A stretch of 33,221 nucleotides of DNA. It comes from Gemmatimonadota bacterium. Lineage in GTDB: Bacteria > Gemmatimonadota > Gemmatimonadetes > Palauibacterales > Palauibacteraceae. The notes under the pieces are model-generated. The model did not search any database. It was not told the origin of the DNA and saw only the letters and a program-made list of their open reading frames with translations. Made by a program: the position numbers and the translations under genes. Shown here one piece after another: positions 1 through 8,995 of this stretch. Location of the stretch: positions 1 to 33,221 of the forward strand of contig JAPULH010000074.1 of the NCBI GenBank assembly GCA_027295155.1, given 5' to 3'. How positions within the stretch are numbered: the stretch's first letter is position 1; each line of letters starts with the position of its first letter.

Positions 1-105
1 GTGTGTCGGGAGTACGCCTGCGACCGGCCGGTCACGGATCCGGATGCCCTGGAGGAGAGCTTACGTGAAGAAGAGCGCGGAGGAGAGCAAGATGAAAACG
101 AGTAA
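1..105 (+). CDS. C-terminal fragment of a DUF255/YyaL-like thioredoxin-domain protein (truncated by window edge)
   Basis: Frame 1 reads VCREYACDRPVTDPDALEESLREEERGGEQDENE* and stops at 103-105. The 'VCxxxxCxxPVTDPxAL' ending resembles the C-terminus of YyaL/SSP411-type proteins. It overlaps the start of the next CDS. Confidence 0.6.
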   Translation: MCREYACDRPVTDPDALEESLREEERGGEQDENE

Positions 106-2296
106 CCTGTTTCGGGGCGGCCGAGCGCCAGCCCGGATCGCCGGCCCACGCCTGGCCGTACGCCTGATTCTGGCCGGTCTGCTGGTCCCGGCCGGTCTGG
201 CTGGCGTCGCGTTCCCGCTGACCGCGCAGGAGCGGGCTTATCCCGAGACGCGGAAGGGGGACGTCGTGGACGACTACCACGGCACGATGGTAGCCGACCC
301 GTACCGTTGGCTGGAGGACACGGACTCCGAGGAGACCAAGGAGTGGGTGGAGGCGGAGAACGCCATCACGTTCGCGTACCTCGAAGCGATCCCCCAGCAC
401 GAGCGGATTCGAAGGCGTCTCACGGAGCTTTGGGATTACGAGCGATACGGGGTCCCGTTCCGGGAGGCGGACCTCTACTTCTACTTCAAGAACGACGGTC
501 TCCAGAACCAGTCCGTCCTGTACGTTCGGGAGGGCCTGGCAGGCGAGGCCCGCGTGCTCCTCGATCCCAACACGCTGTCGGAGGATGGCACGGTCGCGCT
601 CACGACCCTCTCCGTGACCGAAGACGGCGAATACCTCGGTTACGGCACCGCGGCCGGCGGCTCGGATTGGCGCGAGTTTCACGTGCGGCGCGTGTCCGAC
701 GGGCGGGAGCTTGCCGACCGGATTCGCTGGGTGAAGTTCTCGGGGCTCAGCTGGACCAGGGACGGCGAAGGCTTCTTCTATTCACGGTACCCGGCCGCGA
801 GCACCGCGGACAGCCTCCTGGGACAGAACCGGGACCAGAAGGTGTACTACCACCGCGTCGGCATGGCCCAGGAGGAGGACGCCCTTATCTACGAGCGTCC
901 CGACCAGCCCGAATGGGGCTTCGGCGTGCGGGTGACCGAGGACGGGCGCTACGCCGTAATGAACGTTTCGCACGGCACGGACGAGCGGAACCGCGTCTAC
1001 TACCAGGACCTGGGGCAGAGCGGCGAACCTCGCCTCGGCGGGGAGGTCGTTCGCCTGCTCGACGACTTCGACGCGTCGTACGACTTCGTCGGCAGCGACG
1101 GCAGCACCTTCTTCTTCGTGACCAACCTCGAAGCGCCCCGGCAGCGGCTGATCGCCATCGACATCGAGCGGCCGGATCGCGCGAACTGGCGGGAGGTGGT
1201 GGCGGAGCAAGACGACGTTCTCCAGAGCGCTCGGATCATCGCCGGACGCCTCGTCATGCGATACCTGCATGATGCTCACAGCCGCGTTCGAATCCACCGG
1301 ATGGACGGTACGCTGGAGACGGAACTGGAGCTCCCGGCTCTCGGCACCGTAAGCGGCCTCAGCGGGAAGGCGGACGGAACGGAGATGTTCTACGCCTTTA
1401 CCTCCTACCTGTATCCGACCACCGTTTTCCGGCACGATTTCGAGACCGGTGAAACCGCGGTGTTCCGGGCGCCGGAGGTGGACTTCGACCCGAGCCGCTA
1501 CATCACCAGGCAGGTCTTCTTCACGTCGAAGGATGGCACGCGGGTGCCGATGTTCATCACCCACCGCCGAGGCGTGGAGCGTACGGGCGGGAACCCCACG
1601 CTTCTCTATGCCTACGGCGGTTTCAACATCTCCCTGACGCCGAGTTTCTCGATCTCCAACCTCGTCTGGCTGGAGATGGGCGGCATCTACGCGGTGGCCA
1701 ACCTGCGGGGTGGCGGCGAGTACGGTGAGGAGTGGCACGCGGCGGGGATGAAGGGGAGCAAGCAGAACGTGTTCGACGACTTCGTCTCGGCCGCGAAGTA
1801 CCTGATCGACGAGGGTTACACGTCTAAAGAGAAGCTGGCGATCGCCGGGGGTTCCAACGGTGGGCTCCTGGTGGGGGCGGCGATCACCCAGCGGCCGGAT
1901 CTGTTCGGGGCGGCCCTACCGGCGGTGGGCGTGATGGACATGCTGCGCTTCCAGAGGTTCACCATCGGCTGGGCCTGGGTCTCTGACTACGGTTCCTCCG
2001 ACGAGCCCGAGGGATTCGACTACCTCTACGCCTACTCACCGTATCACAACCTGGAGCCGGGCACGTGCTACCCGCCGACGCTGGTGACGACGGCGGATCA
2101 TGACGACCGCGTCGTGCCCGGGCACTCCTTTAAGTTCGCCGCCCGCCTGCAGGAGGTTCAGGCGTGCGACCATCCGGTGCTCATCAGGATCGAGACGAAG
2201 GCGGGGCACGGCGCTGGCAAGCCGACGAGCAAGCGGATCGCCGAGGCGGCTGACCGGTGGGCCTTTCTGGTGAAGACGCTGGGTATCGGGATGTAG
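92..2296 (+). CDS. Prolyl oligopeptidase family serine peptidase (S9A), secreted
   Basis: ORF 44..2296; the likely start is ATG at 92 (MKTSNLF...), followed by a hydrophobic signal segment. Contains YPETRKGDVVDDYHGTMVADPYRWLED, the GGSNGGLL nucleophile motif, and C-terminal DHDDRV and GHGAGKPT catalytic Asp/His regions. Confidence 0.93.
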   Translation: MKTSNLFRGGRAPARIAGPRLAVRLILAGLLVPAGLAGVAFPLTAQERAYPETRKGDVVDDYHGTMVADPYRWLEDTDSEETKEWVEAENAITFAYLEAIPQHERIRRRLTELWDYERYGVPFREADLYFYFKNDGLQNQSVLYVREGLAGEARVLLDPNTLSEDGTVALTTLSVTEDGEYLGYGTAAGGSDWREFHVRRVSDGRELADRIRWVKFSGLSWTRDGEGFFYSRYPAASTADSLLGQNRDQKVYYHRVGMAQEEDALIYERPDQPEWGFGVRVTEDGRYAVMNVSHGTDERNRVYYQDLGQSGEPRLGGEVVRLLDDFDASYDFVGSDGSTFFFVTNLEAPRQRLIAIDIERPDRANWREVVAEQDDVLQSARIIAGRLVMRYLHDAHSRVRIHRMDGTLETELELPALGTVSGLSGKADGTEMFYAFTSYLYPTTVFRHDFETGETAVFRAPEVDFDPSRYITRQVFFTSKDGTRVPMFITHRRGVERTGGNPTLLYAYGGFNISLTPSFSISNLVWLEMGGIYAVANLRGGGEYGEEWHAAGMKGSKQNVFDDFVSAAKYLIDEGYTSKEKLAIAGGSNGGLLVGAAITQRPDLFGAALPAVGVMDMLRFQRFTIGWAWVSDYGSSDEPEGFDYLYAYSPYHNLEPGTCYPPTLVTTADHDDRVVPGHSFKFAARLQEVQACDHPVLIRIETKAGHGAGKPTSKRIAEAADRWAFLVKTLGIGM

Positions 2297-2302
2297 GAGC
2301 CC

Positions 2303-2359
2303 AGCAGGTCGCTGAAGAACCCATGCGCGCGACCCGCCGGGGTTATTCAGCGACCTGCT
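2303..2359. repeat. Inverted repeat between convergent genes (possible bidirectional terminator or repeat element)
   Basis: AGCAGGTCGCTGAAGAACCC (2303-2322) and GGGTTATTCAGCGACCTGCT (2340-2359) are complementary at 19/20 positions with a 17-nt loop. The right arm contains most of the stop codon of the minus-strand gene. Confidence 0.85.
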
Positions 2360-3653
2360 ACATCGTGCCGGACTCCCCTACGTAGTAGATGCGCCAGATC
2401 CGGCCGCCCTTGTCATCGGCGATGTACAGCGATCCGTCCGGTCCCTGGGCGAGTCCCGAGGGCCTGTGCGCGGCGTCGCGGGGGCTCTTCTCTCCCCCGG
2501 CGAACCCGTCGGCAAAGAGCTCGAAGCTGCCGGTCGGTCGGCCGTCAGCGAACGGGAGAAACACCACGTTGTAGCCGTCCTGGGGCAACGGTGCCCGGTT
2601 CCAGGAGCCGTGGAACGCGATGAACGCGCCGCCGCGGTAGCGCTCGGGGAAGCCTGATCCGGTGTAGAACAGGAGCGCATTCGGCGCCCAGTGCGCCGGA
2701 AACGTGAAGACGGGCTCCGTCTTGTCCGCGCACCGTCCGACCTCCTCGCCATCGCCCCCGTACTCCGGCGCCAGCACCAGGTGGCCCACCTCGGGGTCGT
2801 GATAGCAGTAGGGCCATCCAAAGTCGGCGCCGCGCTCGATCCTCACCAGCTCCTCCGACGGCTTGTGCGCGCCTGCCTCCTCGGTGAAGAGGGCCGGCCA
2901 GTTCTGGTGGAGCTGATCGCGGCCATGCTGCACCCCGTAGAGGTCGCCGGACGGATGGATCGCGAGGGCGAACGTGTTGCGAAGGCCGGTCGCGTAACGC
3001 TCGCCGTCAGCCTGTGTCTGTCCCGTCACCTGTACGTCGAAGCGCCAGATCCCGCCCCGGTTCTCCAGCTGGGGGCACGGATCCTGGCCGGGCGAGCCCT
3101 CGACGCGGTCCTCCTCCTGGCACGTGTTGGAGGGCGCGCCGATGTTGACGAACAGGTGGCCCTCATCGTCGATCAGGGCCGTCTTGGCCGTGTGCGACCG
3201 TTCCGACGGCAGCCCGGACACGATCGTGTCCGGCGGGCTGGCCGGCTGGAGACTTCCCGGCTCGTACGGATAGCGGAGCACGGCGTCGTTCGGCGCGAAG
3301 TAGAGGTGCTCGCCCCACAGGGAGATGCCCGTCCCGCCCGTGTCGCCGAACCGCTCCTCCCGGTCCGCCCGGCCGTCGCCATCCGTGTCACGGAGCGCGA
3401 GGACGCCTCCCGCAGCAGCGCTGTCGCGGCTCGTTCGCGTGGCCACGAAGATATCGCCGTTCGGCGCCACGACGAGGTGGCGGGCCTGTCCGACCGAGTC
3501 GGCCACCACATGGGCGCAGAAGCCCGGCGGCAGCGTGAGGCCGCCGTTGTCGGGGTCGCACGGGGGGCCGTCCTGTGCGAAGACGTCGCCGGGGCACGGC
3601 GACAGGAGAGCGATAGTGGCCAGCACGGCCAGCGAGAAATGATGCACGCGCAT
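2358..3653 (-). CDS. Secreted PQQ-dependent sugar dehydrogenase / sorbosone dehydrogenase-like beta-propeller protein
   Basis: ORF 2358..3782; the likely start is MRVHHFSLAVLATIALLSPC (3653), a signal peptide. Contains LPPGFCAHVVADSVGQARHLVVAPNGDIFVATR, TGLRNTFALAIHPSGDLYGVQHGRDQL, and AFHGSWNR...GYNVVFLPF. Confidence 0.85.
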   Translation of the reverse strand: MRVHHFSLAVLATIALLSPCPGDVFAQDGPPCDPDNGGLTLPPGFCAHVVADSVGQARHLVVAPNGDIFVATRTSRDSAAAGGVLALRDTDGDGRADREERFGDTGGTGISLWGEHLYFAPNDAVLRYPYEPGSLQPASPPDTIVSGLPSERSHTAKTALIDDEGHLFVNIGAPSNTCQEEDRVEGSPGQDPCPQLENRGGIWRFDVQVTGQTQADGERYATGLRNTFALAIHPSGDLYGVQHGRDQLHQNWPALFTEEAGAHKPSEELVRIERGADFGWPYCYHDPEVGHLVLAPEYGGDGEEVGRCADKTEPVFTFPAHWAPNALLFYTGSGFPERYRGGAFIAFHGSWNRAPLPQDGYNVVFLPFADGRPTGSFELFADGFAGGEKSPRDAAHRPSGLAQGPDGSLYIADDKGGRIWRIYYVGESGTM

Positions 3654-3848
3654 GTTCAACTCCTTCGTGGCAGTCGGGTCGCGTAATATCGAGGCGGCCC
3701 TCCGGCCGGTCCAGTGCCTGCTATCGCGGAGGGGGTTCGGCGGTCTCACGACCGCTGGACGGCTGGCTGAGGGTGAACCCACAAATTACGTTGCGCGACG
3801 AGATGGCCAAGCACGACGAGTTGTCAAACGCGACGAGATAGCAGACCG

Positions 3849-6509
3849 GTGAGAATGGCAGGCGAAACGAAACGAAGCACAGCGATGAGTCGCTGGATCC
3901 TGCTCGCGGCCGTCCTGCTGCTCTTCCTGCCCAGAGGCCGCGCGGCCGCGCAGGTGCCCACGCCCGAATCGGTGATCGGATGGAAGCCGGGCGCCGATTA
4001 CAAGCTCGCGGACTACGGACAGATTCGCGCCTACTTCGAGGCGCTCGACGCGGCTTCCGACCGCATCAGGGTGGTGACCATCGGAGAGTCAGCGGAGGGT
4101 AGGCCGCTGCTTCTCGCGATCATCTCCAGTGAGGCCAACATGCTGGCGCTGGACCGCTACCGGGAGATCTCCCGGCGGCTGGCGGCTGGCACTCCGAGCG
4201 CTGTGGAGGCCCGCGTCCTCGCCCAGGAGGGCAGGGTCGTCGTGTGGATCGACGGCGGGCTGCACGCTACGGAGGTGGCCGGATCGCAATTCTCCCCGGC
4301 CTTCGCCTACAGGATGGTCGCCGGCGAGGAACCGGAGATCCGTCGCATCCGCGAGGAGGTAATCCTTCTGCTGATGCCGGTCATGAACCCGGACGGCCTC
4401 GAGGTGGTGACCGAGTGGTATCGACGGAACGTCGGCACCCCGTTCGAGACCGTCCAACTGCCGGTTCTCTACCACAAGTACGCCGGGCACGACAACAATC
4501 GCGACTGGTTCATGATGCTGCAGCCGGAAACCCGCGCCGTGGCCCGTCAGCTGTGGGAGGAGTGGTATCCGCAGATCGTCCTCAACCATCATCAGACGAG
4601 CAGCTCGGTCTTCCCGGCTCGCCTGTTCATTCCGCCCTTCGCCGATCCGGTCAACCCGCGTATCCCGCCGCTGGTCATCTCGGGAGTCAACGTGATCGGC
4701 ACGGCGATGCAGCACCGCTTCGCCCGGGAGCGCAAGCCCGGCGTCGTCTCGCGCATGCAGTTCACGCAATGGTGGAACGGCGGCATGCGCACGGCGCCGT
4801 ACTTCCACAACCAGATCGGCATACTCACCGAGGGAGCCCTCTACCGGTATGCCACTCCGAAGTATCACGAGCCGGACTCGCTACCGAAGGCTTTCCGAAA
4901 CGGTCTGGCCGCGGATCGTCCGAGCGTGTGGTATCCGGACCCTTGGCGCGGTGGGTGGTGGAGGCTGGGCGACACCGTCGAGTATTTCGTCACCGCTTCG
5001 CTCGGCCTGCTCGAGGCAGCCGCCGACATGCGCGAGGCGTGGCTTTACGACGCCTTTCTTCTGGGGAGCAGGGCGATCGAGGCGGGCCGGGCGGAGCCGT
5101 TCGCCTATCTCGTGCCGCTGGATCGCCAGCACGATCCCGGCGAAGCGCTCGAGATGCTTCGTGCTCTCCGGCTCGGAGGGATTCAGATCCACCGGGCGAC
5201 GAGGGGTTTCGCTGCCGGCGATGAGGAGTACTCCGAGGGCACGTACGTGCTCTTCGCCGCTCAGCCGTATCGCGCTCACCTGCTGGACCTCATGGAGCCG
5301 CAGGTCTATCCGGACCGGTGGCGCTATCCAGGCGGTCCGCCCGCCACGCCGTACGACCTGACAGGGTGGACGCTTCCGCTCCAGATGGGAATCGACATCG
5401 CCCGCCTGGATGATCCGGTGGACCTCCCCGTCGAAGAGGTGAGAGGCCTGCCCGCGCCGCCGGGCGAGGTCGTGGGGGAGAGCGAGGCGTACCTCCTGTC
5501 GCCCGAGGCGAACCAGGCCTATCGGGCGGTGAACCGGCTGTTGTCGGAGGGGCACCGGGTCGGCCGTCTCACCGGAGAACGGATGGAGCGCGGACGTGTG
5601 CTCCCGCCGGGGACCTTCGTCATCTGGTCGGACGCGGCGAGCGTCCGGTCCATGGCCGACGAGCTGGGCCTCACGTTCGTGGCTGCGACCGGGGAGATCG
5701 ACGCCGCCGTGATCCGCGAGCCATCGGTCGGCCTCTACAGGAGCTGGGTGCCCAGCATGGACGAGGGTTGGACTCGCTGGGTCCTGGAGCGGTACGGCTT
5801 CTCGTACACCAGCCTCCGCGACCAGGAGATCCGCGGGACCGATCTAAAGGCGTTTGACGTGATCGTCATTCCCCATCAAGCGCCCGAGGACGTGCTGCAC
5901 GGGCATCTGTCCGGGACGATGCCGGATGGGTACACGGGCGGAATGGGGCTGGAGGGAGCGTACCGGCTGAAACGGTGGGTCGAGGACGGCGGCACGCTGG
6001 TCGCGCTGGACGGCGCAGCGGACTTCGCGATCGAGCAATTCGGGCTTCCCCTCCGCGACCCCGTGAAAGACCTGCCGAGCGACTCGCTCTTCGTGCCTGG
6101 TAGCCTGATCCGCCTGGAGACGGATCCGCTGGATCCGATCGCGTACGGACTTCCCGAGGAGACGGCGGCTTTCTTCGTGCGAAGCCGGGCGTTCGAGATC
6201 GTGCCGCTGGCTGGCCGGGACGGGGAGGGAGAGCGGGCCGGGGAAGTAGAGCGTGAGGAGGTGGACGTGGTGGCCCGCTACGCGCCCTCGGATCTGCTGC
6301 TCAGCGGCTGGGAACTGGGAGCGGATCGCCACTTGGGAGGCCGGGCTGCGGTGGTGCGCATCGCTCTCGGAGAGGGCCGGATCGTGCTGATAGGCTTTCG
6401 CAGCCACTTCCGCGGGCAGCCCCGGGCGACGTTCAAGCTTCTCTTCAACTCGCTCCTGGCGTCCACGATGAAGGACCTGCCGGGCGGTAGCATGGTCGGG
6501 ACGGAGTAG
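3849..6509 (+). CDS. M14 family zinc carboxypeptidase, secreted
   Basis: Signal peptide (MSRWILLAAVLLLFLPRGRAAAQ), zinc-site motif GGLHATEVAGSQ (HxxE), MPVMNPDGLE, and LNHHQTSSS. Start codon uncertain (3849 to 3885). Confidence 0.88.
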   Translation: MRMAGETKRSTAMSRWILLAAVLLLFLPRGRAAAQVPTPESVIGWKPGADYKLADYGQIRAYFEALDAASDRIRVVTIGESAEGRPLLLAIISSEANMLALDRYREISRRLAAGTPSAVEARVLAQEGRVVVWIDGGLHATEVAGSQFSPAFAYRMVAGEEPEIRRIREEVILLLMPVMNPDGLEVVTEWYRRNVGTPFETVQLPVLYHKYAGHDNNRDWFMMLQPETRAVARQLWEEWYPQIVLNHHQTSSSVFPARLFIPPFADPVNPRIPPLVISGVNVIGTAMQHRFARERKPGVVSRMQFTQWWNGGMRTAPYFHNQIGILTEGALYRYATPKYHEPDSLPKAFRNGLAADRPSVWYPDPWRGGWWRLGDTVEYFVTASLGLLEAAADMREAWLYDAFLLGSRAIEAGRAEPFAYLVPLDRQHDPGEALEMLRALRLGGIQIHRATRGFAAGDEEYSEGTYVLFAAQPYRAHLLDLMEPQVYPDRWRYPGGPPATPYDLTGWTLPLQMGIDIARLDDPVDLPVEEVRGLPAPPGEVVGESEAYLLSPEANQAYRAVNRLLSEGHRVGRLTGERMERGRVLPPGTFVIWSDAASVRSMADELGLTFVAATGEIDAAVIREPSVGLYRSWVPSMDEGWTRWVLERYGFSYTSLRDQEIRGTDLKAFDVIVIPHQAPEDVLHGHLSGTMPDGYTGGMGLEGAYRLKRWVEDGGTLVALDGAADFAIEQFGLPLRDPVKDLPSDSLFVPGSLIRLETDPLDPIAYGLPEETAAFFVRSRAFEIVPLAGRDGEGERAGEVEREEVDVVARYAPSDLLLSGWELGADRHLGGRAAVVRIALGEGRIVLIGFRSHFRGQPRATFKLLFNSLLASTMKDLPGGSMVGTE

Positions 6510-6559
6510 CCGCTGCCCGAGCTTCTCGGCGTGCGATTCATGGCAATCGAGCCGCCCAG

Positions 6560-6588
6560 TTGACCGGTCCAACACCGTCCTTTATTCT
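6560..6588 (+). promoter_or_regulatory. Putative sigma-70-type promoter for prs
   Basis: TTGACC (6560-6565), 17-nt spacer, TATTCT (6583-6588), about 85 nt upstream of the prs ATG. Confidence 0.5.
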
Positions 6589-6673
6589 CACAGGCTGAAT
6601 AATATCGGGTCGGACTCGAGCATAACGGGTCCTGGGCCCGACCGGGCCGGGCGTCAGCACACAAACAGGGAGC

Positions 6674-7630
6674 ATGTCGGAACTTTCGGCTACGGAGAAT
6701 CCGCTCATGCTGCTCTCGGGTACGGCAAACCCGGAGCTCGCTGAGCGGATCGCGGCGCATCTGGATCGGCCGCTGTGCGATGTGACGATCGATCGGTTCG
6801 CGGATGGGGAGATCTTCGTCCGGATCAACGACAACGTGCGCGGACGCGACGTCTTTCTGATCCAGCCGACGAACGCGCCCGCCGCCAACATCGTGGAGTT
6901 GCTGATCCTGATCGACGCGGCGAAGCGAGCCTCTGCGGCCCGAGTGACGGCGGTCATACCGTACTACGGCTACGGCCGGCAGGATCGCAAGGACCAGCCG
7001 CGCGTCTCGATCGCGGCGAAACTGATGGCGAATCTCATCACGTCCGCCGGCGCCGACCGAGTGTTGAGCATCGACTTTCACCAGCACCAGATTCAGGGGT
7101 TCTTCGATATCCCGGTTGATCACCTTTACGCCGCGCCCGTGTTCATGGAGCGATACCAAGAGCTGGAGGGCGATGTGGTGGTCGTCGCCACCGATGTGGG
7201 GGCGGCAAAGATGACACGCGGGTACGCCAAGCGGCTCGGCGTCGACATGGCGATCATTGACAAGAGACGTTCCGGCCCCAACGTCGCGGAGGTCGTGAAC
7301 GTCGTCGGCGAGGTCGCCGGCAAGCGGTGCCTGATCACCGACGACATGATCGACACCGCGGGAACGATGGTCGGTGCCGTGAGGGCCCTATGGGAGCGTG
7401 GGGCGAAAGAGGTCTACTGCCTGGCGACGCACGCGCTCTTGTCGGGTCCGGCGATCGAAGGCCTCAACTCGGTGGACATCGCGGAGATCACGGTCACGGA
7501 TACGATTCGGGTGTCCGGCAAGGCTCGGGAAGGCTTGCCGAACCTGAAGGTCCTGTCTGTGGCCAACCTGTTGGCCCAGGCGATCGAGAATACGCACTAC
7601 AACCGGTCGGTCAGCTCGCTGTTCGTTTGA
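6674..7630 (+). CDS. prs: Ribose-phosphate pyrophosphokinase
   Basis: MLLSGTANPELAERIAAHL, PYYGYGRQDRKDQPR, and the PRPP loop DDMIDTAGTMVGA; full length (318 aa). Confidence 0.97.
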   Translation: MSELSATENPLMLLSGTANPELAERIAAHLDRPLCDVTIDRFADGEIFVRINDNVRGRDVFLIQPTNAPAANIVELLILIDAAKRASAARVTAVIPYYGYGRQDRKDQPRVSIAAKLMANLITSAGADRVLSIDFHQHQIQGFFDIPVDHLYAAPVFMERYQELEGDVVVVATDVGAAKMTRGYAKRLGVDMAIIDKRRSGPNVAEVVNVVGEVAGKRCLITDDMIDTAGTMVGAVRALWERGAKEVYCLATHALLSGPAIEGLNSVDIAEITVTDTIRVSGKAREGLPNLKVLSVANLLAQAIENTHYNRSVSSLFV

Positions 7631-7657
7631 GCGCGCCATGGGGAATAGAGGATCAAG

Positions 7658-8341
7658 ATGACGCAGCAGGTGCAGACGAGCCTGAAGGCTCGAACGAGAG
7701 ACGATAACGGAAAGAGCTCCGCTCGAGGGTTTCGCCGCCAGGGCTTGATTCCGGCGGTCATGTACGGCCGAGGGTTCGATTCGGAGAGCTTGCTGGTGGA
7801 GGAGCACGAGCTGTCGCTCCTCCTCGGCAGGATCAGTGCGGAGAACACCCTGATCGACCTCGCTGTGGAAGGTGGTCCAGCCAGGAAGGTGCTGATCCGC
7901 GCGCTCCAGCGGCATCCGTGGAAGTCGTCCATCCTTCATGTCGACTTCTTCCGCATCAACGTCGACGAGGAGATCAAGGTCTCCGTCCCCGTGTATGCGG
8001 AGGGCGAGGCCGTGGGGGTCAAGATCGATGGGGGCATCCTCCAGCAGCACCGCCACGAGATCCAGGTCTCGTGCCTGCCGACGGAGATCCCCGGGCACTT
8101 CGTTGTGGACGTCTCGGATCTCCGGATCGGCGACTCTGTCTACGTTGCCGACATCGACGTGGGCGAGACCACGATGATCGATGATCCGGAGGCCATCGTC
8201 TGTACGGTCATCCCGCCGACCGTCCTGGTGGTCGAAGAGGCAGAAGAGGAGGAGGAAGAAGAGGGACTCGAGCCGGAGGTCATCGGAGAGGCCGAGGCCA
8301 CCGGCGAGGAGGGAGCCGAATCCGCGGCCGAAGGCTCCTAG
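7658..8341 (+). CDS. rplY: 50S ribosomal protein L25/Ctc
   Basis: L25 N-terminus (LKARTRDDNGKSSARGFRRQGLIPAVMYG), C-terminal TL5/Ctc domain (VSVPVYAEGEAVGVK..GG.L), and an acidic tail. Located between prs and pth. Confidence 0.95.
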   Translation: MTQQVQTSLKARTRDDNGKSSARGFRRQGLIPAVMYGRGFDSESLLVEEHELSLLLGRISAENTLIDLAVEGGPARKVLIRALQRHPWKSSILHVDFFRINVDEEIKVSVPVYAEGEAVGVKIDGGILQQHRHEIQVSCLPTEIPGHFVVDVSDLRIGDSVYVADIDVGETTMIDDPEAIVCTVIPPTVLVVEEAEEEEEEEGLEPEVIGEAEATGEEGAESAAEGS

Positions 8342-8368
8342 CTCGCCCGCTCCTCACCGAATCCCCGC

Positions 8369-8947
8369 TTGAAGACCCTTCTCGCTCTGGGCAACCCCGG
8401 GGCCCGCTACCGGGACACACGACACAACGTCGGTTGGTGGCTGGCCGACCGGCTCTGCGTCGCCTGGTCTCTTCCCGCCTTTCGGGCCGCGCGGCTCGCG
8501 GCGGCCACCGCGGGCCGCGTCGGCGACTCGCCGGTTCGCGTCGTAAAGCCGTTGACCTACGTGAACCGTAGCGGACGGGTCGTGGAGAAGCTCCGGTCGG
8601 AAGGCCTCCATTTCCCCCATCTCCTGGTGTTGGTGGACGACGTGTCTCTTCCGCCGGGCACCTTCCGGCTACGCGCGCGGGGCTCGGCCGGAGGACACAA
8701 CGGGCTGCTCTCCATAGAGGGAACGCTCGGAACGCGCGAGTACGCACGGCTACGGATCGGTGTCGGCCGGCCGCACGATTCACGAATCGACCTCGCCGAG
8801 TGGGTGCTCGCGCCGATGAGCGATGCGGAGGAGGAGCAGCTGCTTCTCGCCTTCGGCGACATGGTGTCGGCGGTCGAATGCTGGATGGCCGAGGGAATCG
8901 AGACGGCCATGAATCGGTTCAACCGGATCGCGGCCCCGGTCGGATAG
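8369..8947 (+). CDS. pth: Peptidyl-tRNA hydrolase
   Basis: LLALGNPGARYRDTRHNVGWWLADRL, KPLTYVNRSG, and LVLVDDVSLPPGTFRLRARGSAGGHNGL. TTG start. Confidence 0.95.
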   Translation: MKTLLALGNPGARYRDTRHNVGWWLADRLCVAWSLPAFRAARLAAATAGRVGDSPVRVVKPLTYVNRSGRVVEKLRSEGLHFPHLLVLVDDVSLPPGTFRLRARGSAGGHNGLLSIEGTLGTREYARLRIGVGRPHDSRIDLAEWVLAPMSDAEEEQLLLAFGDMVSAVECWMAEGIETAMNRFNRIAAPVG

Positions 8948-8995
8948 GTCGCAGGATGGTGACACGGTTGCCGACGTTCGAAAGGAGAACGCTAC

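Noticed and set aside
1282-1300. TTCGAATCC-like string resembling a tRNA T-arm
   Set aside because: In frame inside the prolyl oligopeptidase gene; no acceptor stem or anticodon arm around it.
6507-6545. Short CCGAG-CTT-CTCGG hairpin after the M14 gene as a further member of the stop-anchored family
   Set aside because: Only loosely similar to the core and only a 5-bp stem; could be an ordinary weak terminator.
8215-8341. Acidic tail of L25 as a novel feature
   Set aside because: Acidic C-terminal extensions are common in long L25/Ctc proteins; not unusual on its own.
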